A stretch of DNA of 64,000 bases from positions 124,001 through 188,000 of the forward strand of contig NZ_MAXF01000096.1 in assembly GCF_001704635.1 (NCBI RefSeq). The letters run 5' to 3'. The notes under the pieces are model-generated. The model worked only from the letters and a program-made list of their open reading frames with translations. It was not told the DNA's origin and made no database searches. This DNA comes from Streptomyces sparsogenes. GTDB lineage: Bacteria > Actinomycetota > Actinomycetes > Streptomycetales > Streptomycetaceae. Below are positions 1 to 8,770 of this stretch, piece after piece (position 1 is the stretch's first letter; every line of letters starts with the position of its first letter). The position numbers and the translations under genes were made by a program.

Positions 1-2
1 TC

Positions 3-311
3 GTCGAGCAGGTGATCGCCGATGTCAAGAACAGTGGCTTCGCCCACGCGCCGTCCGGTCATTTCCAGGCCAATGCCGCGTGGCTTGCCCTGGCGGCCCT
101 GGCACACAACCTGACCCGCGCCGCCAGCGCCCTGGCCTCCGCGTTCCATGCCAGGGCGACCACTGCCACCATCCGTGACCGCCTGATGAAGGTGCCCGCC
201 CGCCTGGCCTGCTCCGCCCGCCGCCTCACCCTGCACCTGCCCGAACTCTGGCCCTGGAGCGAGGACTTCACCCAGCTGTTCAGCACGGTGCATGCACCGC
301 CGGCCCTCTGA
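3..311 (+). CDS. IS1380-family transposase, C-terminal part (cut by window edge)
   Basis: The frame is open from the window edge to the stop at 311 and reads VEQVIADVKNSG, then HAPSGHFQANAAWL, then ALAHNLTRAA. This is the typical C-terminal end of IS1380-family DDE transposases, where the last conserved block (E-Q-V-I-A-D-x-K) carries the catalytic glutamate region. The upstream catalytic aspartates lie outside the window, so whether the gene is intact cannot be judged. The last 30 residues are rich in Arg, Leu and Pro, as is usual for the family tail. An AT-richer segment near 445-500 (GATTAACC, CTGATTAATCAGG) could contain the insertion-sequence terminus, but the left end needed to confirm the inverted repeat is not visible. 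Family assignment is from remembered motif similarity. Confidence 0.8.
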   Translation, partial: VEQVIADVKNSGFAHAPSGHFQANAAWLALAALAHNLTRAASALASAFHARATTATIRDRLMKVPARLACSARRLTLHLPELWPWSEDFTQLFSTVHAPPAL

Positions 312-1109
312 CGCTCCCTGACCGACCTGCCCGAAAGGGCCCGAGACCTGTGGACAGAGTGGAAGAGCTGGGCAGACCAGCGGCCACCCCACGCCCGAAT
401 CCGCAAATCAGCCCCAACACGGCCTGCACGACCCCGAAACGATTAACCGGGAATCAAGCCGGTGGATCCGGGCTGATTAATCAGGCTTGGGTTCTGTAAA
501 TGGGGACTTGAGGGGAAAGGCTGACGCACTGTCGCTGATGGCTCGGGCCAAGGAGCCGCCGGGATCCTCATACGCTGCTGCATGAGGTGCAGCGAAGGAG
601 TGCGTCTTGTTCAGCCCGTGGCAAAGGTTCATCATTGGATTCTCTATTGATCACGTCAGCTCCAGACGGCCCAATCACAGCACTGAGAGTTCCAGATGGC
701 GAACGCCCGCGACACCTGAGCGCATCTACGGCAATGGGCGTCGGAGAACGGCCATGAACTACCCCGCGCGCCCTTCCACCGCCCGACAAGATCGCGGCCT
801 TGACGACGCGGCCGAGATGAGCCTCCATGGCCGACGACCGTTCGCGACAACGCTGACACGCGCAGTTCAGAGGAGTTGCGGGTGGTCGGGGAGTACGTCG
901 TCGTCGATGGTGAGGAGGCACAGGCGGTGGCCCAGCGCCAAGGGGCTGCGAATCGTGAGGTGCTGGAGGGGTTGTACGCTGGGCACAGCGGCGCGAAGGC
1001 CGGGTACGCCGGACCTCCCCACCCAGCCCCTTGGAGAGGGATAACCATATGCGCGGCACCCCGCCCAGCACTCGGCCATCGGGCGCAGCCCGTACCCGGC
1101 CGCCCCTGG
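312..1109. other. Gene-free decayed DNA between transposase and recombinase remnant
   Basis: About 800 bases without a convincing gene. The open frames overlap on both strands and lack the steep third-position GC bias of the rest of the window. The only protein-like stretch is near 876-980 on the plus strand (VVGEYVVVDGEEAQ, then VAQRQGAANREVLEGL). It looks like a short helical protein fragment and may be a remnant of a gene of the lost mobile element; I cannot name it. The segment probably includes the right end of the insertion sequence. Confidence 0.5.
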
Positions 1110-2390
1110 TCCACAGGCGGTCTTTCCCGACCCTACGGCGCTTCCGGTGACCGTCCCGGTGGCTTGGCCGGACTTCTCCGGAAGACGCTCAGGACCAAAC
1201 CCTCTCGCTGCCCCGGCAGCTGCGTAACGCGAGATCCGCGCTTCCGCCCGGCTGGTGATCGTCGCCCACTTCTGAGGTCGAATCCGGCCGTAAGGAGTTG
1301 CGCGAGCGGGGCAATTCCCTCGCGCACCAGCAATTCCAGATCCCCATTCCCTGTGACGGTCGCCGATCCCCTCGACGAGGCACAGCGGCCCGACCGCCGC
1401 TTCGCCGCGGTCATTCGCGAGTCCAGTCCATCGAACGCGTCGCGCGCCGACCTACTTCGGCACGAAGATCAAGTACGAGCCGGAGCAGACAGGCGTCGCC
1501 CTGTGCGCCGCCGATGAGCCGGTCGTCACCGGACCGCGGGCCAAACGCGCCACCCCCACGCTCACCCGGCGCGTGAAGCAGGCGGCCTCCGAGTGGTATG
1601 TGCTGCAGATGCTGGAGCTGTCGTGGGACGGCTTCATCGAGCATGTGTCCCAGGGCTGGAATGTGGGCCAGCCGCCCTACGGCTACTTATGCGGAAAAGG
1701 TCCCGCACCCCGTACCGGCCCGCCGGGCCAAGGGCCGCACCAGGCACCGGCTCATCCCGGACGCGTCCCGGGTCCCGGCCGTCACCAGTCTGTGGGGGCG
1801 GGAAGAGGCCTTGTGCGCCCCCGTCTCCCGCTTCTTCGCCACACACGTCTTCGGCCCCGACCGGCGCACTCACCTCAAAGCCGTACTCGAAGCCGCTCGT
1901 GTCGCGGACGGGACCGGGGCTCGCACCGCGAAGGAACGCCCCGCGCTGGAGCAGGCCATCAAGGCCATCGGAGAGCGCCAGGCCCAACTCATCCGTACTC
2001 TCGCCGACGGCGGGTTCGACCTGAGCAGGAGAAGGAGTTCCGCGACGCGATCCGCCGGGAGCACGCCACCCTGGGCAAGCAGCGCACGGAGCTCGCCGAG
2101 CAGACGGCCCGTCTGGACGCCCCGAAGCAGCTGTGCACCCCGCCGACAGCGCGGCTCTGCTGGATGCGCTCCCGCGCCTCGACGTCGACCTTGCTCCGGT
2201 CCCGGAGGTGATTCAGCGGCGGCCTTACAACGCCTTCGGGTTGGAAATCCGCTACAGCCGACCCCGTGAAGAGGTGACCCTACGGGTGACGATCCTGGGG
2301 CATCTGCTTGGCGGGCTGGTGGCTATCACCCGTGAGCTGGACCCATGGAACAAAAAATCGGGCGCCCGCACCGAAGTGCTGGCACCCGAT
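1110..2390 (+). pseudogene. Serine recombinase (resolvase/recombinase domains), multiply frameshifted
   Basis: Successive pieces of one large serine recombinase can be read in order while switching frame. They are LGRTSPEDAQDQTLSLPRQL and RNARSALPPGW (about 1164-1252), VESGRKELRERG (about 1280-1315), DEAQRPDRRFAAVIRES (about 1371-1423), TYFGTKIKYEPEQTGVAL (about 1450-1505), RRVKQAASEWYVLQMLE then SWDGFIEHV and GWNVGQPPYGYL (about 1570-1690), a second-frame block to about 2030, then EKEFRDAIRREHATLGKQR and a final LRVTILGHLLGG block near 2280-2315. The order matches resolvase N-domain, recombinase domain and zinc-ribbon/coiled-coil tail. At least four frame changes and an in-frame TGA after ALPPGW make it non-functional. 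It ends close to the 3' end of the neighbouring tRNA gene, suggesting a relic of an integrated element. End points are approximate. Confidence 0.8.
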
Positions 2391-2448
2391 CATGGCACCC
2401 GGTATGGACAATCGCGGCAAAACCGTCGTGTCCATTCCCATTCTCGGG

Positions 2449-2520
2449 TGCCCCCGGCAGGATTCGAACCTGCGCACACGGCTCCGGAGGCCGTTGCTCT
2501 ATCCCCTGAGCTACGGGGGC
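2449..2520 (-). tRNA. tRNA-Arg (anticodon CCG)
   Basis: On the minus strand the 72-nt sequence folds as a complete cloverleaf. The acceptor GCCCCCG pairs with CGGGGGC with discriminator A. The D arm is GCTC/GAGC, the anticodon stem ACGGC/GCCGT with loop CTCCGGA (anticodon CCG, reading CGG), and the T arm is GCAGG/CCTGC with loop TTCGAAT. The CCA end is not encoded, as is usual in Streptomyces. The 3' end faces the recombinase remnant, so this tRNA may have served as, or neighboured, an integration site. It lies about 1 kb upstream of an ArgS-derived gene. Confidence 0.97.
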
Positions 2521-2551
2521 GGTGTCGTTGCTGTTCGCTCCGACGGGTAGA

Positions 2552-2579
2552 ACACTACCAGCTCGGCGGGGGTGGTCAT
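2552..2579 (-). promoter_or_regulatory. Possible promoter of tRNA-Arg
   Basis: Reading the minus strand, a TAGTGT hexamer (2557-2552) lies about 32 bases upstream of the tRNA 5' end. An ATGACC hexamer (2579-2574) sits 16 bases before it. This fits a vegetative-type promoter placed as expected for a tRNA gene. The -35 match is weak and the call rests on position and the -10 only. Confidence 0.35.
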
Positions 2580-2743
2580 GAACGCTTTCCGAGGGGTGGG
2601 GGAGGCGGGGTGGCCGGCGGAGGTGGGGGCGGGGAGCGGTAGCGGTATACGGCATTCCGGGCGTGCGTGGAGGCGTCTTGCGGAAAGGTCCCCCGCACGT
2701 GGCGGAAGTGGGCAAAACCCGGACGCAGCGATGGGTGCGCGCC

Positions 2744-2757
2744 TACCCTTCGAGATG
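2744..2757 (+). promoter_or_regulatory. -10-like element giving a possibly leaderless transcript
   Basis: TACCCT at 2744-2749 ends seven bases before the GTG start at 2757, the spacing expected between a -10 hexamer and the transcription start. No Shine-Dalgarno sequence precedes the GTG, so the receiver-protein mRNA may begin at its start codon. No clear -35 is visible. Confidence 0.35.
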
Positions 2758-3200
2758 TGCCTGGCTTGTCCGGCCGGGTCCTTGTTGTTGATGACAACAA
2801 GGTCATCCGGCAGCTGATCAGGGTCAACCTCGAGCTTGAGGGCTTCGAGGTCGTGACCGCGGCCGATGGTGCCGAGTGCCTGGAGATCGTTCACCAGGTG
2901 CGGCCCGATGTGATCACTCTGGATGTCGTGATGCCCAGACTGGATGGGCTGCATACGGCGTCCCGGTTGCGTGCTGATGCTCGAACGTGTCATGTGCCCG
3001 TCGCGATCATCAGTGCGTGTACGCAGTACGAGGTGGATAACGGCAGGGCGGCGGGGGTGGATGCGTTCCTTGCGAAGCCCTTTGATCCCGCTGCGATGGT
3101 GGAGCTGGTGCGACGGCTGATGACGCGGGCCACCGAGGCGGCCGGGGCGGTGGCGCCCGGGGGCGCGGAGTCGGAGTCCGTGGTGGGCCCCGCCGGCTGA
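2757..3200 (+). CDS. Stand-alone response regulator receiver protein
   Basis: The 147-residue protein is essentially one CheY-like receiver domain. Visible are the acidic pair D12-D13 (VLVVDDNKVIRQ), the phosphorylatable D56 (ITLDVVMPRLDG), S86 in the Thr/Ser position and K107 (FLAKPFDP). After about residue 120 there is only an Ala/Gly/Glu-rich tail and no DNA-binding or enzymatic output domain, so it should act through protein contacts or as a phosphate relay. No histidine kinase is adjacent. The GTG at 2757 was chosen because homology starts there and upstream sequence is not protein-like. It sits between tRNA-Arg and the lysA operon; partner and role are unknown. Confidence 0.85.
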   Translation: MPGLSGRVLVVDDNKVIRQLIRVNLELEGFEVVTAADGAECLEIVHQVRPDVITLDVVMPRLDGLHTASRLRADARTCHVPVAIISACTQYEVDNGRAAGVDAFLAKPFDPAAMVELVRRLMTRATEAAGAVAPGGAESESVVGPAG

Positions 3201-3593
3201 GCCCGAGGCTCATGGGCTCAGCCCGCGGGCTGCGTCCGTGGGCTGGGTCCGCTTCGGGGTTGTGTCGGCTTCGGGGCCGGGCTTGCCTGCCGGGCTCGGG
3301 GCCGGGGCGGCTTTGCTTCGGCTTGCCTCCTGGCTTGGGGGGGGCGGGGCTGGCTTCGCTTCCTGCTGGTCTCCCGGCTTACGCCTCGGGCGGTTGGCCG
3401 CTGGCCGCACCGTCCGGGGCGGTGGGGCCTGTCGGCTTCGCTCCGGCGCTTGCTTCGCGGCTGCGTCTTCCCTCCGTTCCGGCGCCGCCCTGCGCCTTCG
3501 CGCCGTTCCTGCTTCCGCGCGCCGCCCTGCACCGCCGTCCGCCCTGCGAAACCCATTCGCGGGGGCGCCCCCCTCCTCCCATACGCTTGTGCC
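3201..3593. other. GC-rich low-complexity leader upstream of nrtL
   Basis: About 390 bases with runs such as GGCTTCGGGG and GGCTTGCCTGCCG repeated irregularly. No frame has convincing coding bias, and no promoter, riboswitch or attenuator could be recognised. It probably contains the 3' end of the receiver-protein transcript and the promoter of nrtL-lysA. Confidence 0.4.
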
Positions 3594-4733
3594 GTGACAC
3601 CCGCCCAGCTCTCCCGCACCGTGCTGCAGACAGTGCGTCGTGCCGTCGAGGCCGACGAGCTGCGGGTGGCCGTGTTGCCGGAGCGGGTGAAGGTGCAGAC
3701 TCCGCCGCGGGCGGGGCGTGGGGATTACGCGACGAATGTGGCGCTGCAGCTCGCCCGAGGCCTGGACGGCGGGGGGCCGGCGGCGGCGTTGCGGGTGGCT
3801 GAGGTTTTGCGGCGGCGGCTGGTGGGAGAGCCCGGGATTGCCGGGGTGGAGATCGCCGGGCCCGGGTTCTTGAACATCACCGTCGAGGCTGGGGGGCATG
3901 CCCAGCTCGTTCGGGGTGTTCTGGAGCGTGGGGAGGCCTACGGGCGCTCGGATGCCCTGGCCAGAGGGCCTGCCGTGAGACTTGCGCCCGGGCGGGATGT
4001 GCGGGCAGCTGTTGTCGGCGCTGCTGTGGTGCGGCTGGTGGCCTTTTGTGGGGGTGAGGCCCTGGTCGTCAGCGGGGGCTTTGGCACTGCGGGTGATGAG
4101 GGTCCTGGTGCCCGTGCTGCTGCGGGTGGTGTGGCCCCCGGCGTCTGCGTGGCCGACGGTGGGGAGGCTCTGCGGGGCGACGAGGGCGATGTGGACGGCT
4201 CCCCCGAGGCCCTGTCCGTGCGCCCCGTCAACGTCAGCGCCCCCGAGCTGCTCGCCCGGCTCGGGCTCGACGCCGCCCGCTGGGCGCTCCTTCGGCCCGC
4301 CGCGCATGATCTGCCCGATCTCGATCCTGACCGGCTCCTCGCCCAGCGCGAGAGCAATCCGCTCTTCCGCGTGCGGTACGCCCACGCCCGCGTACGCGCC
4401 CTGGTCAGGAATGGGCGGCAGCTCGGGGTCCACAGCAGTACTGACGGGCCCTACCGCCATCCCGCCGAGGTTGCGCTGATCGCGACGATCGCCGACTATC
4501 CCCGGCTCATCGAATCCGCCGCCCGCCACCGCGCTCCCGACCGGCTCGCCCGGCATCTCGAGGCTGTCGCCGACGGCTTCTTCCGCTTTCATGACGCGTG
4601 CCCGCCCCTGCCGTGCGGCGAGGAGAAACCCATGGCCGCCCACCGTTCCCGGCTGGCCCTTGCCGAGGCCGCCGGGGTGGTGCTCGCCGGTGGCCTGCAT
4701 CTGCTCGGCATCAGCGCACCGGAACATCTGTGA
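3594..4733 (+). CDS. nrtL: ArgS-related anticodon-binding protein without catalytic domain (NrtL)
   Basis: This 379-residue protein has the two ends of an arginyl-tRNA synthetase but not its middle. Residues 1-120 resemble the additional N-terminal tRNA-contacting domain (GRGDYATNVALQLA, then GPGFLNI). The last 170 residues match the DALR anticodon-binding domain (RESNPLFRVRYAHARV to LGISAPEHL). The Rossmann fold with HIGH and KMSKS signatures is absent, replaced by about 90 Gly/Ala/Val-rich residues. It therefore cannot charge tRNA, and a complete argS must exist elsewhere. It occupies the argS position of the argS-lysA operon known from other actinobacteria and ends 19 bases before lysA. 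The GTG at 3594 matches the family start. Possible roles in tRNA-Arg binding or regulation are inference. Confidence 0.85.
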   Translation: MTPAQLSRTVLQTVRRAVEADELRVAVLPERVKVQTPPRAGRGDYATNVALQLARGLDGGGPAAALRVAEVLRRRLVGEPGIAGVEIAGPGFLNITVEAGGHAQLVRGVLERGEAYGRSDALARGPAVRLAPGRDVRAAVVGAAVVRLVAFCGGEALVVSGGFGTAGDEGPGARAAAGGVAPGVCVADGGEALRGDEGDVDGSPEALSVRPVNVSAPELLARLGLDAARWALLRPAAHDLPDLDPDRLLAQRESNPLFRVRYAHARVRALVRNGRQLGVHSSTDGPYRHPAEVALIATIADYPRLIESAARHRAPDRLARHLEAVADGFFRFHDACPPLPCGEEKPMAAHRSRLALAEAAGVVLAGGLHLLGISAPEHL

Positions 4734-4752
4734 GACACCTGAGAGAGACGCC

Positions 4753-6144
4753 ATGAGCCGTTCCGCACACCCCGCCGGGCCCCGTTACGCCGATGTGCTG
4801 CCCGAGGGGCACTACATCGCGCCGCCCACCGATCTCAACGCGCTCGACCCGCGGGTGTGGGCCCGTACGGTCGACCGGAACGCCGACGGGGTGGTCACCG
4901 TCGGCGGGGTGGATGTGAAGACGCTGGCCGAGGAGTTCGGGACGCCCGGGTACTTCCTCGACGAGGCCGACTTCCGGGCCCGCTGCCGGGCGTGGCGGGA
5001 GGCGTTCGGGGCGGATGCCGATGTGTTCTACGCCGGGAAGGCCTTTCTGTGCCGCGCCGTGGTGCGCTGGCTGAACGAGGAGGGGCTGAACCTGGACGTG
5101 TGCTCCGGTGGGGAGCTGGCCACGGCCCTGGCGGCCGGGATGCCGGCCGAGCGGATCGCGCTGCACGGGAACAACAAGAGCGAGGCGGAGATCCGCCGGG
5201 CCGTCGAGGCCGGGGTGGGGCGGATCGTGCTGGACTCGTTCCAGGAGATCGTCCGGGTCGCGCACATCGCCGAGCGGCTGGGGAAGCGGCAGCGGGTGCA
5301 GATTCGGGTCACCGTGGGCGTCGAGGCGCATACGCACGAGTTCATCGCCACCGCGCACGAGGACCAGAAGTTCGGCATTCCGCTGGCCGGCGGGCTGGCC
5401 GCGGAGGCGGTGCGGCGGGCGCTGAAGCTGGACGGGCTCGAGCTCATCGGCGTCCACTCGCACATCGGGTCGCAGATCTTCGACACCTCCGGCTTCGAGG
5501 TGGCCGCCCACCGCGTGGTGGGGCTGCTCAAGGAGGTCCGCGACGAGCACGGCGTCGAGCTGCCCGAGATCGACCTCGGCGGCGGCCTCGGCATCGCGTA
5601 CACCTCCGAGGACGACCCCCGCGAGCCGCACGAGATCGCCAAGGCGCTGCGCGACATCGTCCACCGGGAGTGCGAGGGCGCCGGGCTGGCCGTGCCGCGG
5701 CTGTCGGTGGAGCCGGGGCGGGCGATCGCCGGGCCGACGGCGTTCACGCTGTACGAGGTGGGGACCGTCAAGGAACTGCCGGGGCTGCGGACCTACGTCA
5801 GCGTCGACGGCGGGATGTCCGACAACATCCGTACCGCGCTGTACGACGCCGAGTACTCGGTGGCGCTGGTCTCCCGCACCTCCACCGCCGAGCCGATGCT
5901 GTCCCGGGTCGTCGGCAAGCACTGCGAGTCCGGCGACATCGTCGTACGGGACGCCTTCCTGCCCGCCGACCTGGCGCCCGGCGACCTGATCGCCGTCCCC
6001 GCCACCGGGGCGTACTGCCGCTCCATGGCGAGCAACTACAACCACGCGCTCCGTCCGCCCGTCGTCGCGGTGGCGGACGGGCGGGCGCGCGAGATCGTCC
6101 GGCGGGAGACGGAGGAGGATCTCCTGCGGCTCGATGTCGGTTAG
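4753..6144 (+). CDS. lysA: Diaminopimelate decarboxylase
   Basis: A 463-residue PLP enzyme of the alanine-racemase-like fold (group IV decarboxylases), converting meso-diaminopimelate to L-lysine and CO2. The PLP lysine is K96 in VFYAGKAFL. Further family marks are the HGNNKS motif, GVHSHIGSQIF, EPGRAIAG and the C-terminal GAYCRSMASNYN, which supplies the active-site Cys and Tyr. Length is as usual for actinobacteria. The ATG at 4753 follows a GAGAGAG ribosome-binding site. It lies 19 bases after nrtL and 159 bases before hom, so the aspartate-family genes probably form one operon or closely spaced units. Confidence 0.97.
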   Translation: MSRSAHPAGPRYADVLPEGHYIAPPTDLNALDPRVWARTVDRNADGVVTVGGVDVKTLAEEFGTPGYFLDEADFRARCRAWREAFGADADVFYAGKAFLCRAVVRWLNEEGLNLDVCSGGELATALAAGMPAERIALHGNNKSEAEIRRAVEAGVGRIVLDSFQEIVRVAHIAERLGKRQRVQIRVTVGVEAHTHEFIATAHEDQKFGIPLAGGLAAEAVRRALKLDGLELIGVHSHIGSQIFDTSGFEVAAHRVVGLLKEVRDEHGVELPEIDLGGGLGIAYTSEDDPREPHEIAKALRDIVHRECEGAGLAVPRLSVEPGRAIAGPTAFTLYEVGTVKELPGLRTYVSVDGGMSDNIRTALYDAEYSVALVSRTSTAEPMLSRVVGKHCESGDIVVRDAFLPADLAPGDLIAVPATGAYCRSMASNYNHALRPPVVAVADGRAREIVRRETEEDLLRLDVG

Positions 6145-6303
6145 TCGGACGGTTCGGCTGGCGGCTGGCACGGTTAGTGGCCGGCTCGGATTGCGGTCGG
6201 CTCGGCTGGCGAGAAACAAATCTCGGATACTGGACCAGGGATAGAAAGTCCCATCCAGTGCGTGAGACTGGAGCACCACCTAGATGGATGAGAAAGAGGT
6301 CGG

Positions 6304-7596
6304 ATGATGCGTACGCGTCCGCTGAAAGTGGCGCTGCTGGGCTGTGGAGTGGTCGGCTCAGAGGTGGCGCGCATCATGACGACGCACGCGGCCGACCTCA
6401 CGGCGCGCATCGGCGCCCCGGTCGAGCTGGCCGGGGTCGCCGTGCGCCGCCCCAACCGGGTGCGGGAAGGGGTGCCGGCCGAGCTGGTCACCACCGACGC
6501 CACCGCCCTGGTCAAACGCGGGGACATCGACGTGGTCGTCGAGGTCATCGGGGGCATCGAGCCCGCCCGCACGCTCATCACCACCGCCTTCGAGCACGGC
6601 GCCAGCGTGGTGTCCGCGAACAAGGCGCTGGTCGCCCAGGACGGCGCGGCGCTGCACGCGGCCGCGCAGGAGCGCGGCGCGGACCTGTACTACGAGGCGG
6701 CGGTCGCGGGCGCGATCCCGCTGGTCCGGCCGCTGCGCGAGTCCCTGGCCGGGGACACGGTCAACCGGGTCCTGGGCATCGTCAACGGCACCACCAACTT
6801 CATCCTCGACCGGATGGATACCAGCGGCGCCGGGTACAGCGAGGCGCTGGACGAGGCCACCGCGCTCGGGTACGCCGAGGCCGACCCGACCGCCGACGTG
6901 GAGGGCTTCGACGCCGCCGCGAAGGCCGCGATCCTGGCGGGGATCGCCTTCCACACCCGGGTCACCCTGGACGATGTGCACCGCGAGGGCATCACCGAGG
7001 TCACCGCCGCCGACATCGCCTCCGCCAAGCGCATGGGCTGCACGGTCAAGCTGCTGGCGATCTGCGAGCGCGCGGCGGACGGCCGGTCGGTCACCGCCCG
7101 GGTGCACCCCGCCATGATCCCGCTGAGCCATCCCCTCGCCTCCGTCCGCGAGGCGTACAACGCGGTCTTCGTCGAGGCGGAGGCCGCCGGGCGGCTGATG
7201 TTCTACGGGCCCGGGGCCGGCGGCTCGCCGACCGCCTCGGCCGTCCTCGGCGACCTGGTCGCCGCCTGCCGCAACAAGCTGGCCGGGACCACCGGACCGG
7301 GCGAGTCCGCCTACACCCGGCTGCCCGTGAGCCCCATGGGCGATGTGATCACGCGCTACCACATCAGTCTGGACGTCGCCGACAAACCGGGTGTGCTCGC
7401 CCAGGTCGCGACGGTCTTCGCCGAGCACGGCGTGTCCATCGACACGGTCCGGCAGCAGGGCAAGGACGGTGAGGCGTCCCTCGTCGTGGTCACCCACCGG
7501 GCGAGCGACGCCGCCCTCACGGCGACGGTGGAGGCGCTGCGCCGGCTCGACACGGTCCGCGATGTCGCGAGCATCATGCGGGTCGAGGGCGAGTAG
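6304..7596 (+). CDS. hom: Homoserine dehydrogenase
   Basis: A 430-residue NAD(P)-dependent enzyme reducing aspartate semialdehyde to homoserine, the branch point to threonine and methionine. The N-terminus has the dinucleotide-binding loop LLGCGVVGSEV. The catalytic domain shows NKALVA, GIVNGTTNFIL and DVEGFDAAAK. A C-terminal ACT domain (about residues 350-430, HISLDVADKPGVLAQVA) is expected to mediate threonine feedback inhibition. An AAAGAGG ribosome-binding site precedes tandem ATG codons at 6304 and 6307. The 159-base gap before it holds a short hairpin (CGAGA/TCTCG near 6211-6226) but no obvious riboswitch. thrC follows after 58 bases. Confidence 0.97.
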   Translation: MMRTRPLKVALLGCGVVGSEVARIMTTHAADLTARIGAPVELAGVAVRRPNRVREGVPAELVTTDATALVKRGDIDVVVEVIGGIEPARTLITTAFEHGASVVSANKALVAQDGAALHAAAQERGADLYYEAAVAGAIPLVRPLRESLAGDTVNRVLGIVNGTTNFILDRMDTSGAGYSEALDEATALGYAEADPTADVEGFDAAAKAAILAGIAFHTRVTLDDVHREGITEVTAADIASAKRMGCTVKLLAICERAADGRSVTARVHPAMIPLSHPLASVREAYNAVFVEAEAAGRLMFYGPGAGGSPTASAVLGDLVAACRNKLAGTTGPGESAYTRLPVSPMGDVITRYHISLDVADKPGVLAQVATVFAEHGVSIDTVRQQGKDGEASLVVVTHRASDAALTATVEALRRLDTVRDVASIMRVEGE

Positions 7597-7654
7597 GCGC
7601 CCAGGGGACATCAGCCCAGGGGAGATCAGGGGACCAGGGGAGTAAAGGAAGATC

Positions 7655-8770
7655 ATGAACACAATCGCCGACGCCGGGCCCGCGATGTCCGGCACCCGCC
7701 AGTGGCATGGCTGGCGGGGCATCATCGAGGAGTACCGCGACCGGCTGCCGGTCAGCGCGACGACCCCCGTCGTCACCCTGCGCGAGGGCGGCACCCCGCT
7801 CGTCCCCGCCCAGGTGCTCTCCGAGCGCACGGGCTGCGAGGTGCACCTCAAGGTCGAGGGCGCCAACCCGACCGGGTCCTTCAAGGACCGCGGCATGACG
7901 ATGGCCATCAGCATGGCCAAGGAGGCTGGCGCCCAGGCCGTCATCTGCGCCTCCACCGGCAACACCTCGGCCTCCGCCGCCGCCTACGCGGTACGGGCCG
8001 GGATGGTGTGCGCCGTGCTGGTGCCGCGGGGCAAGATCGCGCTGGGCAAGATGGGCCAGGCACTGGTCCACGGCTCCAAGATCCTCCAGGTCGACGGCAA
8101 CTTCGACGACTGCCTGACGCTGGCCCGCGGGCTGTCCGAGAAGTACCCGGTGGCGCTGGTCAATTCGGTCAACCCGTCGCGCATCGAGGGGCAGAAGACC
8201 GCCGCGTTCGAGATCGTCGACATGCTCGGCGACGCGCCCGACATCCATGTGCTGCCGGTCGGCAACGCGGGCAACATCACCGCCTACTGGAAGGGCTACA
8301 AGGAGTACGCGGCGAACGGCCCGCTCGGCGCGCCCGCCTCCCGTACGCCCCGGATGTGGGGGTTCCAGGCGGCCGGCGCGGCGCCCATCGTGCGCGGTGA
8401 GCCGGTCAAGGACCCGAGCACCATCGCCACCGCGATCCGCATCGGCAACCCGGCCTCCTGGGCCTTCGCCGAGCAGGCGCGCGACGAGTCGCACGGCCTC
8501 ATCGACGCGGTGACCGACCGTCAGATCCTGGCCGCCTACCGGCTGCTCGCCGCCCAGGAGGGCGTCTTCGTCGAGCCGGCCTCCGCGGCGAGCGTCGCGG
8601 GTCTGCTGAAGGCCGCCGAGCAGGGCCTCGTCGACCCCGGTCAGCGCATCGTGTGCACGGTGACCGGAAACGGGCTCAAGGACCCGGACTGGGCGGTGGC
8701 GGGCGCGCCGCAGCCGGTCACGGTGGCGGTGGACGCGGACGCGGCTGCCGAGCGGCTCGGGCTGGCCTGA
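7655..8770 (+). CDS. thrC: Threonine synthase
   Basis: A 371-residue PLP enzyme making threonine from O-phosphohomoserine. The PLP lysine is K77 in NPTGSFKDRGM. The CASTGNTSASAAAYA phosphate-binding loop and the glycine loop LPVGNAGNITAYWKG are both visible. Length fits the short actinobacterial class. The ATG at 7655 follows AAAGGAAG. It is co-directional with hom, while thrB lies 511 bases downstream behind a terminator-like hairpin and a repeat cluster. The last codons resemble the repeat unit that follows, suggesting the repeats grew from the gene end. Confidence 0.96.
   Translation: MNTIADAGPAMSGTRQWHGWRGIIEEYRDRLPVSATTPVVTLREGGTPLVPAQVLSERTGCEVHLKVEGANPTGSFKDRGMTMAISMAKEAGAQAVICASTGNTSASAAAYAVRAGMVCAVLVPRGKIALGKMGQALVHGSKILQVDGNFDDCLTLARGLSEKYPVALVNSVNPSRIEGQKTAAFEIVDMLGDAPDIHVLPVGNAGNITAYWKGYKEYAANGPLGAPASRTPRMWGFQAAGAAPIVRGEPVKDPSTIATAIRIGNPASWAFAEQARDESHGLIDAVTDRQILAAYRLLAAQEGVFVEPASAASVAGLLKAAEQGLVDPGQRIVCTVTGNGLKDPDWAVAGAPQPVTVAVDADAAAERLGLA

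Noticed and set aside
876..1517. A 213-codon protein gene in the decayed region
   Set aside because: It runs through recombinase fragments in other frames; only its first 35 codons look protein-like, so it is treated as a remnant.
1110..2390. Functional serine integrase
   Set aside because: The conserved blocks lie in different frames with an in-frame stop, so no full-length product can be made.
3201..3593. A T-box or lysine riboswitch before nrtL-lysA
   Set aside because: No conserved lysine-riboswitch or T-box core sequence could be found in the GC-rich leader.
4857..7472. An 871-codon plus-strand frame across lysA and hom
   Set aside because: It is an Arg/Gly/Ala-rich shadow frame of two well-identified enzymes and has no homology-like motifs.
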